Positions 50,904 through 60,474 are shown, counted from the first letter of the stretch. The stretch is DNA of 64,000 bases from Saccharofermentans sp. (GCA_024403675.1 JAKSRH010000003.1:42420-106419), one strand, 5' to 3'. A program made the numbers and translations. Notes: a model not told the origin generated them from the sequence alone.

Positions 50904-52361
50904 TTAAACGTACGTTGGCTTACCCTTGCCATTACGCTTAGATTCATAAAGCGCTGCATCTGTTCTCTTGTAGAGATCTTCATACTTAGAATCATCTCCA
51001 CCTTCGATAAGAACACCCATACTAACTGACAGATTAAACTGCTCTATCTTATCTTTAAACATCTTCTCGAAAGCAATATATACACGATCAGACTTATACT
51101 TTGCCCACTCTTCTGCTCTTTCCTCAGACTTATCAATAAATGAGCAATAAACAGCAAACTCATCTCCACCAATACGGCCAACCTTAACAAACTCCTCAGA
51201 GAAAACTTCACTTAAAAGTCTACCCATATTAATGATTACTTCATCACCAACTTTATGGCCCAACTGGTCATTAATCTGCTTAAAGTTATCAAGATCCATA
51301 ATAAAGAATACCTTAGACTGTATTCCGTTGGTTGATTTCAAGTCAGCCTCGGACTGACGTCTGAATGAAGTCTTATTAAGAAGACCTGTCATGAGGTCCG
51401 TAGATGCGTCACCTTCTAACTTTTGAACTACATCAGTAACAGATTTATTAAATCTAGAAAGAATCAAAAGCTGAACTAAGATAATTGCAACAGAAATTAC
51501 TACAACAATCATGATTACTGTTGTACGAAGAGCAATCTGATCTTTCATAAGATAAGAAGTCGGAATAGATGTAACAACTCTCCAGCCATTATTGAGATTA
51601 TTAGAAGTTACAAGATAATTATCATCCATGGCACTAATACCCGTCTGATCATTAATCATTGAACTGATATCTTCTGGTAAACAATTAGAAACTTCACTCT
51701 CATCAGTTGAATAAATAATCACTCCATTACCGTCTAACATACGAACAGTCATCTGAGAAAGTTCATCTGGCACTGTAAACACTCTATCAAACTCATTTGT
51801 ATAGAAAGATAAAACAGCGACAGCATTAGGGTTAAGTCTTTTAACGAAATAAATACGATCATTATTTCCCATAACACCAGTTGCCCAGCCTTCTTCTCGT
51901 CTATTATCAGTGATAAGACTAGAGAAGTAAGCATAAGTGCCACCGTTAGGGAACATACTCTCTGTTGTCTGAGATATCCATCCAGCATTTTTGTCATTTG
52001 AATAGACTACGCCAAAATCACAAAAATTCTCCATCATACCCAAATCAACAATTCGAGCTGTGATTGCATCCTTTGCAACAATTCTCTCGTAATCTGTTAA
52101 ATCTGGATTTGTATCATAATATGCATAATAATTTTCATCTGAGAACAAGAGAGAACAAACTGTCTCAACAGTATCTAGATAGCTATCAACATTAAGTTCT
52201 ATCTGATGACTATCCGCAGCGATAAGGTCAGATGCATTTTTCTCCATAGTTTTTCTAGAAGAGTTAATAAACATAGAAGAAGTAACCACAGCGAAAATCA
52301 CTGTAATCACAATATAAATGGCACCAAATATAAGTTGAATTCGCTGTATACTTTTTCCCAC
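50904..52361 (-). CDS. Cache-sensor diguanylate cyclase
   Basis: 485 residues. An N-terminal helix (LIFGAIYIVITVIFAVVTS) and a second near 280-300 (TTVIMIVVVISVAIILVQLL) bracket an extracellular double-Cache-like domain with SWIS-type and NNLNNGWRVVTSIP segments. A GGDEF domain follows (TDLMTGLLNKTSFRR; GGDEF at 398-402). The usual RxxD inhibitory site is absent (positions hold EEFV). It should make c-di-GMP in response to an external ligand, and co-expression with a sugar-binding lipoprotein suggests the source of that ligand. Confidence 0.9.
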   Translation of the reverse strand: MGKSIQRIQLIFGAIYIVITVIFAVVTSSMFINSSRKTMEKNASDLIAADSHQIELNVDSYLDTVETVCSLLFSDENYYAYYDTNPDLTDYERIVAKDAITARIVDLGMMENFCDFGVVYSNDKNAGWISQTTESMFPNGGTYAYFSSLITDNRREEGWATGVMGNNDRIYFVKRLNPNAVAVLSFYTNEFDRVFTVPDELSQMTVRMLDGNGVIIYSTDESEVSNCLPEDISSMINDQTGISAMDDNYLVTSNNLNNGWRVVTSIPTSYLMKDQIALRTTVIMIVVVISVAIILVQLLILSRFNKSVTDVVQKLEGDASTDLMTGLLNKTSFRRQSEADLKSTNGIQSKVFFIMDLDNFKQINDQLGHKVGDEVIINMGRLLSEVFSEEFVKVGRIGGDEFAVYCSFIDKSEERAEEWAKYKSDRVYIAFEKMFKDKIEQFNLSVSMGVLIEGGDDSKYEDLYKRTDAALYESKRNGKGKPTYV

Positions 52362-52460
52362 TATAACCTCAAAATCTATAAAGCTTATTTCACTATATAG
52401 TAAAACTTCACAGGTTCATTGTACACATTTAAGTTGGTTTTTATTCGATTTGTTAGAAAC

Positions 52461-53276
52461 TCACTCCAAAATATATTCTTCACCAGGCCTTAATACAACA
52501 ACTCTTTCAGGGTTTACAACATTGTTTATTAAATCATCAGGATTACCATTAAAAGGCGTCATCTCTGGTGCATCTACAGTTCCCCAATGAATTAAAATCA
52601 ACTTAGAATTAGGATATGTATTTGCTAACTTATATGCATTTTCCAAACCAATATGGTATTCGTTATCAGAAAAATCAAACAAGATTATGTCGGGTTCTTC
52701 CATCTGTAGTTGCTCCTCCATCAGCCTCGAGTCACCTACATACCAGATTTTCTTGCCATGGGTAGTTACATAGAAACCGCTATATTCTTCCTTAGCCCAT
52801 ACTCTATAATTAAATTCCTCAAGATCATTTTGCCAATTATGATCTGCTGGAGTGAATTTAACATTAACATCATCGATATCCACTTCATCCCACCAAGTAT
52901 GACCACATGCATCCACTCCACATTCATCTTTCATTAGTGATGCAACATAATGTGATGTATGAACTTCCCTGGTAACTGGTGCCAAATGTTTAAGTGTTGG
53001 CCTGGAATAATGATCATTATCCACGTGGGATACAAAATAGCCATCGACCTTAGTAACATCCCTTGGTTCCGCGACCATATCAATTAACAAAGGCATATCA
53101 AAACCTTCTAGTAATGGATCAATCATTATTATTGTTCCAAAAGAATTAATCATGGCGCCACCGCCACCCAACCAGTAAACGCCTATGTGATTATTATTTT
53201 CGAAATCCTTGGGGATTAGCTTTATTGTACTGAGGGCCTGGGCCTGACCTTTATCATTAATGTAAAAATTACGCAT
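52461..53276 (-). CDS. UlaG-like metallo-beta-lactamase-fold hydrolase
   Basis: 271 residues from MRNFYINDKGQ. The motif VSHVDNDHYSRP gives His84, Asp86, Asp88, His89 where the usual HxHxDH is found, so the second histidine is replaced by aspartate. GGGGAMINSFGTIIMIDPLL and DSRLMEE match lactonase-like UlaG relatives. Substrate unknown. It is the last gene of the MarR operon, 14 bases after the MATE stop; its reading extends farther upstream but the ribosome site AAGGAT points to this start. Confidence 0.85.
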   Translation of the reverse strand: MRNFYINDKGQAQALSTIKLIPKDFENNNHIGVYWLGGGGAMINSFGTIIMIDPLLEGFDMPLLIDMVAEPRDVTKVDGYFVSHVDNDHYSRPTLKHLAPVTREVHTSHYVASLMKDECGVDACGHTWWDEVDIDDVNVKFTPADHNWQNDLEEFNYRVWAKEEYSGFYVTTHGKKIWYVGDSRLMEEQLQMEEPDIILFDFSDNEYHIGLENAYKLANTYPNSKLILIHWGTVDAPEMTPFNGNPDDLINNVVNPERVVVLRPGEEYILE

Positions 53277-53290
53277 ATTGTATCCTTCTT

Positions 53291-54613
53291 TTAAGTAAAA
53301 ACTCGTTTCAAATCTCTTTTCCACATTCGGATAGCAGGATATATCACAATAATCTCTGATATAACAAAAGCAAACCAAATTAGATTTATATTTCCTGTTA
53401 AAGAGAGAAGATAAGCTAAAAGCAAAGGCAAAATTGCTTGTCTCAGCATTGTAAGTAACATACTAGAGTTTGCTCTAGAAAGGCCCTGTAAAGCAGATGA
53501 AATAACAAGGTTAGGTATAGAAATCAACCACACCAGTGCAAAAAATCTCACAGCAGATACACCTATTTGTGCCATAGTATTTGAAGCTTTAAACAACATC
53601 ATCACTTTATCTGGAAATATTATGAGTATCAGGAATAGCGGAATATACAATATCACTGAGTCCAAAATCGCATATCGTATCGATTCCTTTACTCTTTCCT
53701 TTATTCTAGCTCCATAGTTAAAGGCAACTATTGGTATTATGCCATTATTAATTCCATGTACAGGAACTGTACATATACCTTGCATTCGACAGCATACACC
53801 AAATACTGCAATCGCCGTTGATGAGAATCCCAACAAAATAGTATTCATCGCCACATTCACAAAGCTAGTAACTACTTGAACTAATGTTGATGGAAATCCG
53901 ACTTTAATAATATCTTTAATACTTGTAATATCCGGATGCAAAGTAAAACTAAACGGAATTTCTTTGTTCCATTTGCGATTTATAAGCATACCTGCAAGCG
54001 AACCAACACACTGACCTATTACAGTAGCAATAGCAGCACCTCTTGTGCCCATATTCAGAACAAAAATAAAAACGGGATCTAAAATTATATTTGTGATAGA
54101 AGCTGCTGATAACGTAAATAAAAACAGGTGGCTTTTTCCACTTGCAATAACAAATCGATCAAAAACCCACTGACCCATTTGGCCAAAGGAAAACAACATA
54201 CATATAGATAAATATTCACATCCATACTTAGCTATTGCCTCATTTCCACCACATTGCCAATCAAAATACAGTCTAACGCCTATCAAGCAAACTAATGAAA
54301 TCAATATCCACTCGCACACAGCAACAAAAATAGCTGCGCTAGCAACTTTGGTAACCCTTTTCGCGTCCCTTTCGCCAAGTGCCTTCGAAATGGCTGCGTT
54401 TAATCCAACTGCATTTCCAAGACCAAGTGCAGAGACAAACATTTGCACAGGGGCAGAAAGTGAAATCGCTGTAAGAGCATCTTCCGATATTCTGGATACG
54501 AACACAGAATCTACAAAATTATATAGAGAATTGATTAACAGACTTAACATTAAAGGCACACCAGTCGTCAATATCAATCTACTCATCTTTTCTGTGCCCA
54601 TTTTGTTATCCAT
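53291..54613 (-). CDS. MATE-family efflux transporter
   Basis: 440 residues with about 12 membrane segments (LTTGVPLMLSLLINSLYNFV, GLNAAISKALGERDAKRVTK). It lies between the cyclophilin-like lipoprotein and UlaG-like genes in an operon headed by a MarR regulator, which suggests induction by a drug or reactive compound. The substrate is unknown. Confidence 0.92.
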   Translation of the reverse strand: MDNKMGTEKMSRLILTTGVPLMLSLLINSLYNFVDSVFVSRISEDALTAISLSAPVQMFVSALGLGNAVGLNAAISKALGERDAKRVTKVASAAIFVAVCEWILISLVCLIGVRLYFDWQCGGNEAIAKYGCEYLSICMLFSFGQMGQWVFDRFVIASGKSHLFLFTLSAASITNIILDPVFIFVLNMGTRGAAIATVIGQCVGSLAGMLINRKWNKEIPFSFTLHPDITSIKDIIKVGFPSTLVQVVTSFVNVAMNTILLGFSSTAIAVFGVCCRMQGICTVPVHGINNGIIPIVAFNYGARIKERVKESIRYAILDSVILYIPLFLILIIFPDKVMMLFKASNTMAQIGVSAVRFFALVWLISIPNLVISSALQGLSRANSSMLLTMLRQAILPLLLAYLLSLTGNINLIWFAFVISEIIVIYPAIRMWKRDLKRVFT

Positions 54614-54615
54614 GT

Positions 54616-55053
54616 TTATTCTCCAACACTAAACTCAACTGTAACATCTCCACTGCCGAGCGCCTTTTCCCAATCTGATAAATCTTCTACTCTACCAATT
54701 CTTGTATAACTCCAAGAATTACTACCATAGAAAATCACAATATTATTTCCGTTATAAAGAACTATATCTCCACTATGAGTTGTGGTCTGTTTATCACTTC
54801 TTGTAAGACTTCTATCTAACGAACCCACCTTCTCAAAACCTGAATAATCCTTCATATCAATAACTATAGGCCCATCCTCCAGAATTTTTATCAACTCTGC
54901 AGTCGTTGCGTTATCTTCTAGTATTACTTCGAATCTATATTCTCCAACTGTTACAATCATATTTGTCTCCATTTCACGACTATTCTGATTTTTACAGGAT
55001 GCAAAACACATGCACATCAGTAACAAAAATAAAAGTAGTATCCGTTTCCTCAT
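54616..55053 (-). CDS. Cyclophilin-like lipoprotein
   Basis: 145 residues with lipobox CMCFASC. The mature part, MIVTVGEYRFEVILEDN and further GDIVLYNGNNIVIFYG, matches the cyclophilin-like fold family that occurs next to flavodoxin and aldo/keto reductase genes in Firmicutes. It has no proven activity. Its ATG and the flavodoxin stop overlap by one base, and the MATE gene starts two bases after its end. Confidence 0.8.
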   Translation of the reverse strand: MRKRILLLFLLLMCMCFASCKNQNSREMETNMIVTVGEYRFEVILEDNATTAELIKILEDGPIVIDMKDYSGFEKVGSLDRSLTRSDKQTTTHSGDIVLYNGNNIVIFYGSNSWSYTRIGRVEDLSDWEKALGSGDVTVEFSVGE

Positions 55054-55592
55054 CAGACTTGTTTCCCTAAATTATATGCATCTACAAGCTTTGTATTACC
55101 AGAAATAGTTCCAGGACCATCTACGCCTCCACAGAATATAGAACCTTTTAATTCTGAATTCTCATAGCAGTCAATCCAACCCTGTAAACCAGAAATTGCA
55201 CGCTCTGGTACATGTTCTTCATCTTCTGCAGCAGTAGACAACATATATACATCACTAAACTTATAATCTTTTGAATACATAGAATTCATGCGATCAATAA
55301 GTGTCTTCATTTGTCCAGACATCTCATAGTAGTAAATAGGTGTTGCCCACACTACAACATCAGCATTAAGAACCTTCTCAGCAATCTCAATTGCATCATC
55401 TTTGATTACGCATTCACCAGATTTTTGACAAGCAAGACATCCTAAGCAAAAACCTATATTTTTCCCCTTAAGAGAAATCATTTCTACATTATTGCCCGCT
55501 TCTTGTGCACCTATTGCAAACTGCTGAGCAAGCACATCTGAATTACTATTAGCTCTAAGGCTAGTCGAAATAACTACAACACTTTTACTCAT
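55053..55592 (-). CDS. Flavodoxin-fold NAD(P)H-dependent reductase
   Basis: 179 residues. SKSVVVISTSLRANSNSD is the FMN phosphate loop, and FCLGCLACQKSGECVIKDD is the cysteine-bearing segment of the NADPH-dependent FMN reductase/azoreductase branch; ATPIYYYEMSGQMKTLIDR completes the binding site. It overlaps its neighbours on both sides (4 and 1 bases). A role in quinone, azo or nitro compound reduction fits the MarR context. Confidence 0.9.
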   Translation of the reverse strand: MSKSVVVISTSLRANSNSDVLAQQFAIGAQEAGNNVEMISLKGKNIGFCLGCLACQKSGECVIKDDAIEIAEKVLNADVVVWATPIYYYEMSGQMKTLIDRMNSMYSKDYKFSDVYMLSTAAEDEEHVPERAISGLQGWIDCYENSELKGSIFCGGVDGPGTISGNTKLVDAYNLGKQV

Positions 55593-55702
55593 GCTTCTAC
55601 ACCTCCAACTATGTTGTTACTGTAACCCACTAATCCAACTGCTAGACATGTAAATATAGTTGCAGTTAACAGTATTGAAATGATTTTCTTAAGGACAAAC
55701 AT
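55589..55702 (-). CDS. 37-residue signal-like membrane peptide
   Basis: From MFVLKKIISILLTATIFTCL to GGVEA. One helix and a short polar tail; the sequence resembles a signal peptide with nothing behind it. It overlaps the flavodoxin gene by four bases and follows the aldo/keto reductase stop by five. The ribosome site AAAAGGT lies very close to the ATG. It may be a genuine small protein or the leftover signal peptide of a secreted relative of the flavodoxin. Confidence 0.45.
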   Translation of the reverse strand: MFVLKKIISILLTATIFTCLAVGLVGYSNNIVGGVEA

Positions 55703-55707
55703 ACCTT

Positions 55708-56844
55708 TTATCTTCCCATCTTCTTTGCAAACTTCTCGAGTTCTTCTGGGATATGAATTGTCTGAGGACACACCTGTTCGCAGCTACCGCATCCAACACA
55801 ACATTCAGGCTGCTTATCACTATCAATTGAAGCCAGTGCCATAGGAGCAATAAAATCACCTGAACCCGCAACCATTGCCTCGTTATAGAGTTTAAGAAGG
55901 AAAGGAATATCCAAATTCATAGGACACTTACTTACACAATAATGGCAGCCTGTACATGGCACTGTTGTCTTTCTAATCATGTCACCAGCAATATCGAGGA
56001 TAAGACTCATTTCGGATTCACTTAATGGCTTTTTCTCTTCGTAAGTTTTGATATTAGCCTTAAGCTGATCCATATTAGTCATTCCAGAAAGTGTCACTAC
56101 TACACTTGGGATAGACTGAAGGAATCTAAAAGCCCATGCAGGTACATCTTCATCTGGTCTTGCTGTCTTAAGCTTTGCTGTTGCCTCGTCTGATAGACTT
56201 GCAAGTTGCCCGCCTCTTACAGGCTCCATGACCCATACTGGAATATTCCATTTATTGAGAAGATCCACTTTACTCTTGGCATCCTGAAATAGATAGTCAA
56301 AATAATTAAGTTCTATCATGCCAAATTCCATATCTTTTCCATATGCTTCTAGGAACTTTGTAATGCAAGCAACATCACCGTGGGCAGAAAAACCAAGGTG
56401 CTTAATTCGACCATTTCTCTTCTGCTCTATAAGGTATTCATAAATGCCAAACTCAGGGTCAAGATATGCATCTATGTTCATCTCACATACGTTATGGAAT
56501 AAATAGAAGTCAAAGTACTCAACTTGACACTTCTGAAGCTGTTCCTCAAAGATTTCCTTAACCTTAGGCATATTGGAAAGATCATATCCAGGAAATTTTG
56601 AAGCTAAATAAAAACTGCTTCTGTCATAGTTTTTAAGAAGTTCCCCCACTACCAGTTCAGACTGACCACCGTGGTAGCCATAAGCAGTATCATAATAATT
56701 AATACCTGCCTCCATGCAATATGCAATCATCTTCTTGGCACTTTCCACATCAATTTTACTATCATCACCATCTATAACAGGAAGTCTCATATTACCCATG
56801 CCAAGAGCTGAAAGTTTAATACCATTAAAATCGTTATAAATCAT
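55708..56844 (-). CDS. Aldo/keto reductase with two 4Fe-4S clusters
   Basis: 378 residues. DTAYGYHGGQSELVVGELLK holds the catalytic tyrosine; the barrel is normal length. The C-terminus adds two ferredoxin motifs, CTGCHYCVSKCPMNLDIP and CVGCGSCEQVCPQTIHIP. Such proteins occur in anaerobes and probably exchange electrons with ferredoxin. It is the second gene of the operon, two bases after the MarR stop. Confidence 0.92.
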   Translation of the reverse strand: MIYNDFNGIKLSALGMGNMRLPVIDGDDSKIDVESAKKMIAYCMEAGINYYDTAYGYHGGQSELVVGELLKNYDRSSFYLASKFPGYDLSNMPKVKEIFEEQLQKCQVEYFDFYLFHNVCEMNIDAYLDPEFGIYEYLIEQKRNGRIKHLGFSAHGDVACITKFLEAYGKDMEFGMIELNYFDYLFQDAKSKVDLLNKWNIPVWVMEPVRGGQLASLSDEATAKLKTARPDEDVPAWAFRFLQSIPSVVVTLSGMTNMDQLKANIKTYEEKKPLSESEMSLILDIAGDMIRKTTVPCTGCHYCVSKCPMNLDIPFLLKLYNEAMVAGSGDFIAPMALASIDSDKQPECCVGCGSCEQVCPQTIHIPEELEKFAKKMGR

Positions 56845-56845
56845 T

Positions 56846-57268
56846 TTACTTATCTCCTTTTAGTTTTCTAGCAATTTTCTCAAGTACAGCAACTATCTCT
56901 CGATCTTCTGAACTCAAGGATTTATAAACCGTAGCCTCTTTTTTATAAAGATCTGAAAGGATGCTATCTGCATATTCTTTCCCACTTTCCGTAAGAACGA
57001 TAGACATTTCTCTTCTCTTTCCTTTAATAGGAACAAGCTCAACATACCCATCTTGCTGAATCTCTTTTATAACTGTATTTACCGTTGTTTTTGGAAGCTC
57101 CCACTCATTACTAATTTCAATTTGCGTATGTGGTTTGCCATCATTTAGCGCATACATAACCCATAACAATGCTGGAGAAACATTACTTTGCTTTGCAAAT
57201 TCCCCATAAAAGGAATCTACATGGTAAAGCGCTCTTCCAAAGTCATAGAAAAAACTTCTTGAATTCAT
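56846..57268 (-). CDS. MarR-family regulator of the redox/MATE operon
   Basis: 140 residues. The winged helix reads TQIEISNEWELPKTTVNTVIKEIQQDGYVELV. It heads the seven-gene operon at 52.4-57.3 kb and likely represses it. Nothing in the sequence shows a redox cysteine of the OhrR type, so the inducer would be a small molecule. The promoter region just upstream contains TACGATTTCGTA-like palindrome (57285-57300), which is a candidate operator. Confidence 0.85.
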   Translation of the reverse strand: MNSRSFFYDFGRALYHVDSFYGEFAKQSNVSPALLWVMYALNDGKPHTQIEISNEWELPKTTVNTVIKEIQQDGYVELVPIKGKRREMSIVLTESGKEYADSILSDLYKKEATVYKSLSSEDREIVAVLEKIARKLKGDK

Positions 57269-57364
57269 ACCTCGCCCTCTTTATAATACGATTTCGTATT
57301 TTATAGTAATATGTATTTGCATTTTATTCAACGATTTTTTCTCTTTTATATTTATTTGCGCATA

Positions 57365-57391
57365 AAAATCGTGCCACCACAAGGTGACACG
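57365..57391 (-). terminator. Terminator of the ABC operon
   Basis: On the minus strand CGTGTCACC pairs with GGTGGCACG (one G-U) over a TTGT loop and is followed by ATTTTTATG. It sits 23 bases past the end of the last ABC permease gene. The reverse orientation has ACATTTTC and is weaker. Confidence 0.7.
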
Positions 57392-57413
57392 ACATTTTCA
57401 CGCATATACAATA

Positions 57414-58568
57414 TCAAAACTCCGTTACATCGTATTTTTTAACTCGTCTCCAGTTCATAAATACAACTGGGAGAACAACTGCGACATTACAAACAATAGC
57501 CATTATTACAGCAATTGTTGGCACATACCAAAATCTCTGGCCATTTTCAAACAACACTGCATTGAGAATAGATACAACCACAGAAGTAATTAAAACTCCG
57601 AAGAAGATTCCCAAACCGTCCATTATAAGAACTTCGCCAAAAATCTTCTTGAAAATCTCGCTACTTTTAATTCCAATTCCTTTGTAGAGTGAGAACTCAA
57701 ATCTACGTCTATCGTAAACCGCAGTGAACACCGCATTTACTGTGATGATGAGTACTACAGTCACAAGGATAGTAACGAGAACGAGGACATATCTTAGCAT
57801 ACCAACCTGTTCAATCATGTCATCCTGGTCGGTTAAGTTTGACATAACAAGTAGTTTTGGATACTCACTACTAATCTTTTTTACCGTGTCCTCCAAAGCT
57901 TCTGACACTTCATCTGTATCGGAACTAACTCCAAAGAGCCCAACCTTGATTGGCTTAGCAGGAGTATCACGAAGGATCATAGCTACTCCTTGATAGTTAT
58001 CTTCAATAACACCAAAACACTGATAACCTTCGCAGTCTAATACTTTCTTGATTATCACATCATCAGTAAAAGTAGTCATATCATCTGGGTCAGTAAATAC
58101 ATCTCCTTCTTTGACATTCAACGCATTAGCAAGATACTTGGATATTGCAATCTCATGATCTCCGAGCTCGAGGTCATCAGGGATCTCAGGAAGAATTGCA
58201 CGGAGCTTATGATAATCCTCTGTGCTACTACACATGAAGTAAGTACTTCCGCACTCCTGACCAAGGATACACTCGTAATTACAAGCAACATCAAATCCAT
58301 AAAGGATTGTTGTAGCGCCATCAACTTTATAATCATCAATATGCGAACAAAACTCACTAAACGCATCACGTGTCTCAGCACTATTACCTCTAGAAGTTAT
58401 CCTGATAAAAGGAGTTCCTCGCTGGTTATTGATTGCGAAATCTGAATAAATACAATCCGAATACATTCCAGCGATGAGCGGCACCATCGTGAAGGCCAGC
58501 ATTAACACTAAGATTAGCGCCCTTGATTTGTTCCTAGATAGGAACTTAAGCGGAGATAGAGATTTCAT
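57414..58568 (-). CDS. FtsX-like ABC transporter permease
   Basis: 384 residues from MKSLSPLKFLSRNKSRALIL; an earlier reading adds 15 residues inside the ATPase gene. An N-terminal helix, a large external domain (residues ~45-270) and three C-terminal helices (YVLVLVTILVTVVLIITVNA, LGIFFGVLITSVVVSIL and VAVVLPVVF) are the layout of MacB/FtsX permeases. It overlaps the ATPase gene by four bases. With the second permease it would form an exporter or a lipoprotein-extraction type complex; the cargo is unknown. Confidence 0.88.
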   Translation of the reverse strand: MKSLSPLKFLSRNKSRALILVLMLAFTMVPLIAGMYSDCIYSDFAINNQRGTPFIRITSRGNSAETRDAFSEFCSHIDDYKVDGATTILYGFDVACNYECILGQECGSTYFMCSSTEDYHKLRAILPEIPDDLELGDHEIAISKYLANALNVKEGDVFTDPDDMTTFTDDVIIKKVLDCEGYQCFGVIEDNYQGVAMILRDTPAKPIKVGLFGVSSDTDEVSEALEDTVKKISSEYPKLLVMSNLTDQDDMIEQVGMLRYVLVLVTILVTVVLIITVNAVFTAVYDRRRFEFSLYKGIGIKSSEIFKKIFGEVLIMDGLGIFFGVLITSVVVSILNAVLFENGQRFWYVPTIAVIMAIVCNVAVVLPVVFMNWRRVKKYDVTEF

Positions 58569-59245
58569 ACTACTTCCCCCGCCTTCTTGATTGATGAGAT
58601 GCTGCCATCCCACACTTCAACCATCATATCTGCGTCCTTCATAATACTTCTGTCGTGAGTGATTACGATTACGAGGCGTTCCTTGGAATACTCCTTAAGT
58701 CTATTCATTACAAGGAAAGCATTCTCGTGGTCGAGTGATGCCGTTGGTTCATCAGCAAAAAGCACCTTAGGGTCGTTCATCATAGCTCTTACGATTGCCA
58801 CTCTTTGACGCTGACCACCTGAAAGATGTGATGGCTTTTTTCTAAGTTCGCTCTGCTTGAGGCCAATGTCGATAAGGAGCTCACTAGCCTTCGCCTCAGC
58901 GTCCTTCTGCGGCATAGTTGATGCCACCGTAGCGTTTTCAATAGCGTCCATATATGGAATGAGGAAATGACGCTGGAACACAAAACCGAACTCATTTCTT
59001 CTAAGGTCCTGACGTCTGCCCTCAGTTATAGACTGTAGCGACTCGCCGTTATAAAGGATATCGCCACCAGTCAACTTCTTAAGAGTCGACATCGTGTACA
59101 TCATAGTCGACTTACCTGAACCAGAAGGACCAATAATTCCAACTAAGCCCTTCTCAGGAAACTCCATACTAATTCCCTTCATAGCATAAACTTTTTCTTC
59201 CTTATCCATGTCATAAATCATTGTTGCATCTTTTAACTGAAACAT
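58565..59245 (-). CDS. ABC transporter ATPase (MacB/LolD type)
   Basis: 226 residues from MFQLKDATMIYDM with GGGGGTTAAT upstream. Walker A is GPSGSGKST, the signature LSGGQRQRVAI, Walker B VLFADEPTASLD and the switch His in IVITHDRS. It is flanked by the two FtsX-like permease genes, making a three-gene exporter. The NarL-type two-component genes lie just upstream. Confidence 0.95.
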   Translation of the reverse strand: MFQLKDATMIYDMDKEEKVYAMKGISMEFPEKGLVGIIGPSGSGKSTMMYTMSTLKKLTGGDILYNGESLQSITEGRRQDLRRNEFGFVFQRHFLIPYMDAIENATVASTMPQKDAEAKASELLIDIGLKQSELRKKPSHLSGGQRQRVAIVRAMMNDPKVLFADEPTASLDHENAFLVMNRLKEYSKERLVIVITHDRSIMKDADMMVEVWDGSISSIKKAGEVV

Positions 59246-59256
59246 ATTAACCCCCA

Positions 59257-60390
59257 TTATTCCTCGATATTATCAACTGTCTGAACGCCTCTTATAGTGA
59301 AGAAAACCGGCACCTGACAAAGTGCGAAAATCAACGCATACATCTCGATTGCCAGTAAAGCATCCTTCGGTCTTATCATCTGAACATGTCCCAAACCAAG
59401 TGGATATATTACAAAATTATCGAGCACCACTACTGCAGCACCTGATACCAATACGCCTATTCCTGCAGCAATCACAAAACAAATCAGCATCTCCTTAAGC
59501 GCCATTGCATATATCTGTCCCGAAGTAAATCCTATGGATTCAAATAGGCACCATTCTTCTCTTCTGTCCCTTATGTGCAGCGCGAAAACAACCGTCACGC
59601 AAATAGCTAACAACACAGTTGCAACAATCGTCACAAGCTGCTTAATATCATCAAGACCATTTATCTCATTTTTGGCATTATCCATCACAAGATCGTAATC
59701 CACTGGAATACATGGAAATCCCTGATCCTCAACATACTTACCATTGACCTTCTGATAATCTGATGGTGCCACCAAATAAAAGTAGTTATGTTCATCGACA
59801 GCAGGAAGTCCATACATCGCATATACAGGTGTATCAACCTTACCAACAATCTTATAGCTGCTACCTAAATAACGAAGAAGTTCATCTCCTCTATTTATAT
59901 ATGAGTTAGTATCGACAACTAGTTCGCCAGGGTTCTCCGGCCATCTACCTTCAACGAGTTTGGCATCAATTATTTGCGAATACCTATTCATATCATCTGT
60001 ATTCTCAAAATAGTAAGAACTAATTGTTGTCGCACCTACCATCAATTTAAGGTTGGCAAACCCTCCTCTTACGAGGAATACATCATCGTCACCGACTACT
60101 TTTTGGAGTTCTTCCTGCTTTTCGTACAGAATTGGTCTAACAAGTTCATCCCATTCTTCTCTAGTCTCATATTCCCCAAGACTTTCATTATCAATAATGA
60201 CATGAACCTCAAAAGTTCTCTTAAATGAATCAATACATACGTTTACTAGTGGTTCTCCTATCGCACCCATAAAATACCCAAGCACGTATATCATCACAAA
60301 AAACAAAGACAAGCTAACAATTAGCACAGAAGCCCTTTTCTTGTTATGAACGAGATATGGTATTGGAGATAACTTAGACCCTTTAGCCAT
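59257..60390 (-). CDS. FtsX-like ABC transporter permease, first gene
   Basis: 377 residues. One N-terminal helix (ASVLIVSLSLFFVMIYVLGYF), an external domain of about 200 residues with DDMNRYSQIIDAKLVEGRWP (MacB-type), and three C-terminal helices. It is the first gene of the ABC operon, behind a hairpin-bearing leader and two direct-repeat sites. Eleven bases separate it from the ATPase gene. Confidence 0.88.
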   Translation of the reverse strand: MAKGSKLSPIPYLVHNKKRASVLIVSLSLFFVMIYVLGYFMGAIGEPLVNVCIDSFKRTFEVHVIIDNESLGEYETREEWDELVRPILYEKQEELQKVVGDDDVFLVRGGFANLKLMVGATTISSYYFENTDDMNRYSQIIDAKLVEGRWPENPGELVVDTNSYINRGDELLRYLGSSYKIVGKVDTPVYAMYGLPAVDEHNYFYLVAPSDYQKVNGKYVEDQGFPCIPVDYDLVMDNAKNEINGLDDIKQLVTIVATVLLAICVTVVFALHIRDRREEWCLFESIGFTSGQIYAMALKEMLICFVIAAGIGVLVSGAAVVVLDNFVIYPLGLGHVQMIRPKDALLAIEMYALIFALCQVPVFFTIRGVQTVDNIEE

Positions 60391-60409
60391 TTTAATTTCC
60401 TTCCCTTAT

Positions 60410-60425
60410 TGGGCTAACAAGCCCA
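60410..60425 (-). promoter_or_regulatory. Short hairpin before the first ABC permease
   Basis: TGGGCT and AGCCCA with a 4-base loop lie 19 bases before the ATG, just ahead of the GGGAAGGA ribosome site. It may stabilise the 5' end of the mRNA; there is no T run, so it is not a terminator. Confidence 0.35.
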
Positions 60426-60442
60426 TTCCGATTTATGACATC

Positions 60443-60471
60443 ATAATAAAGCAAGGAAGAAAACGAATGAA
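60443..60471 (-). promoter_or_regulatory. Candidate ABC operon promoter
   Basis: On the minus strand TTCATT (60466-60471) and TATTAT (60443-60448) are 17 bases apart. The weak -35 box is what is expected for a promoter needing an activator, and the nearest repeat site ends four bases upstream of it. Confidence 0.5.
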
Positions 60472-60474
60472 GTT

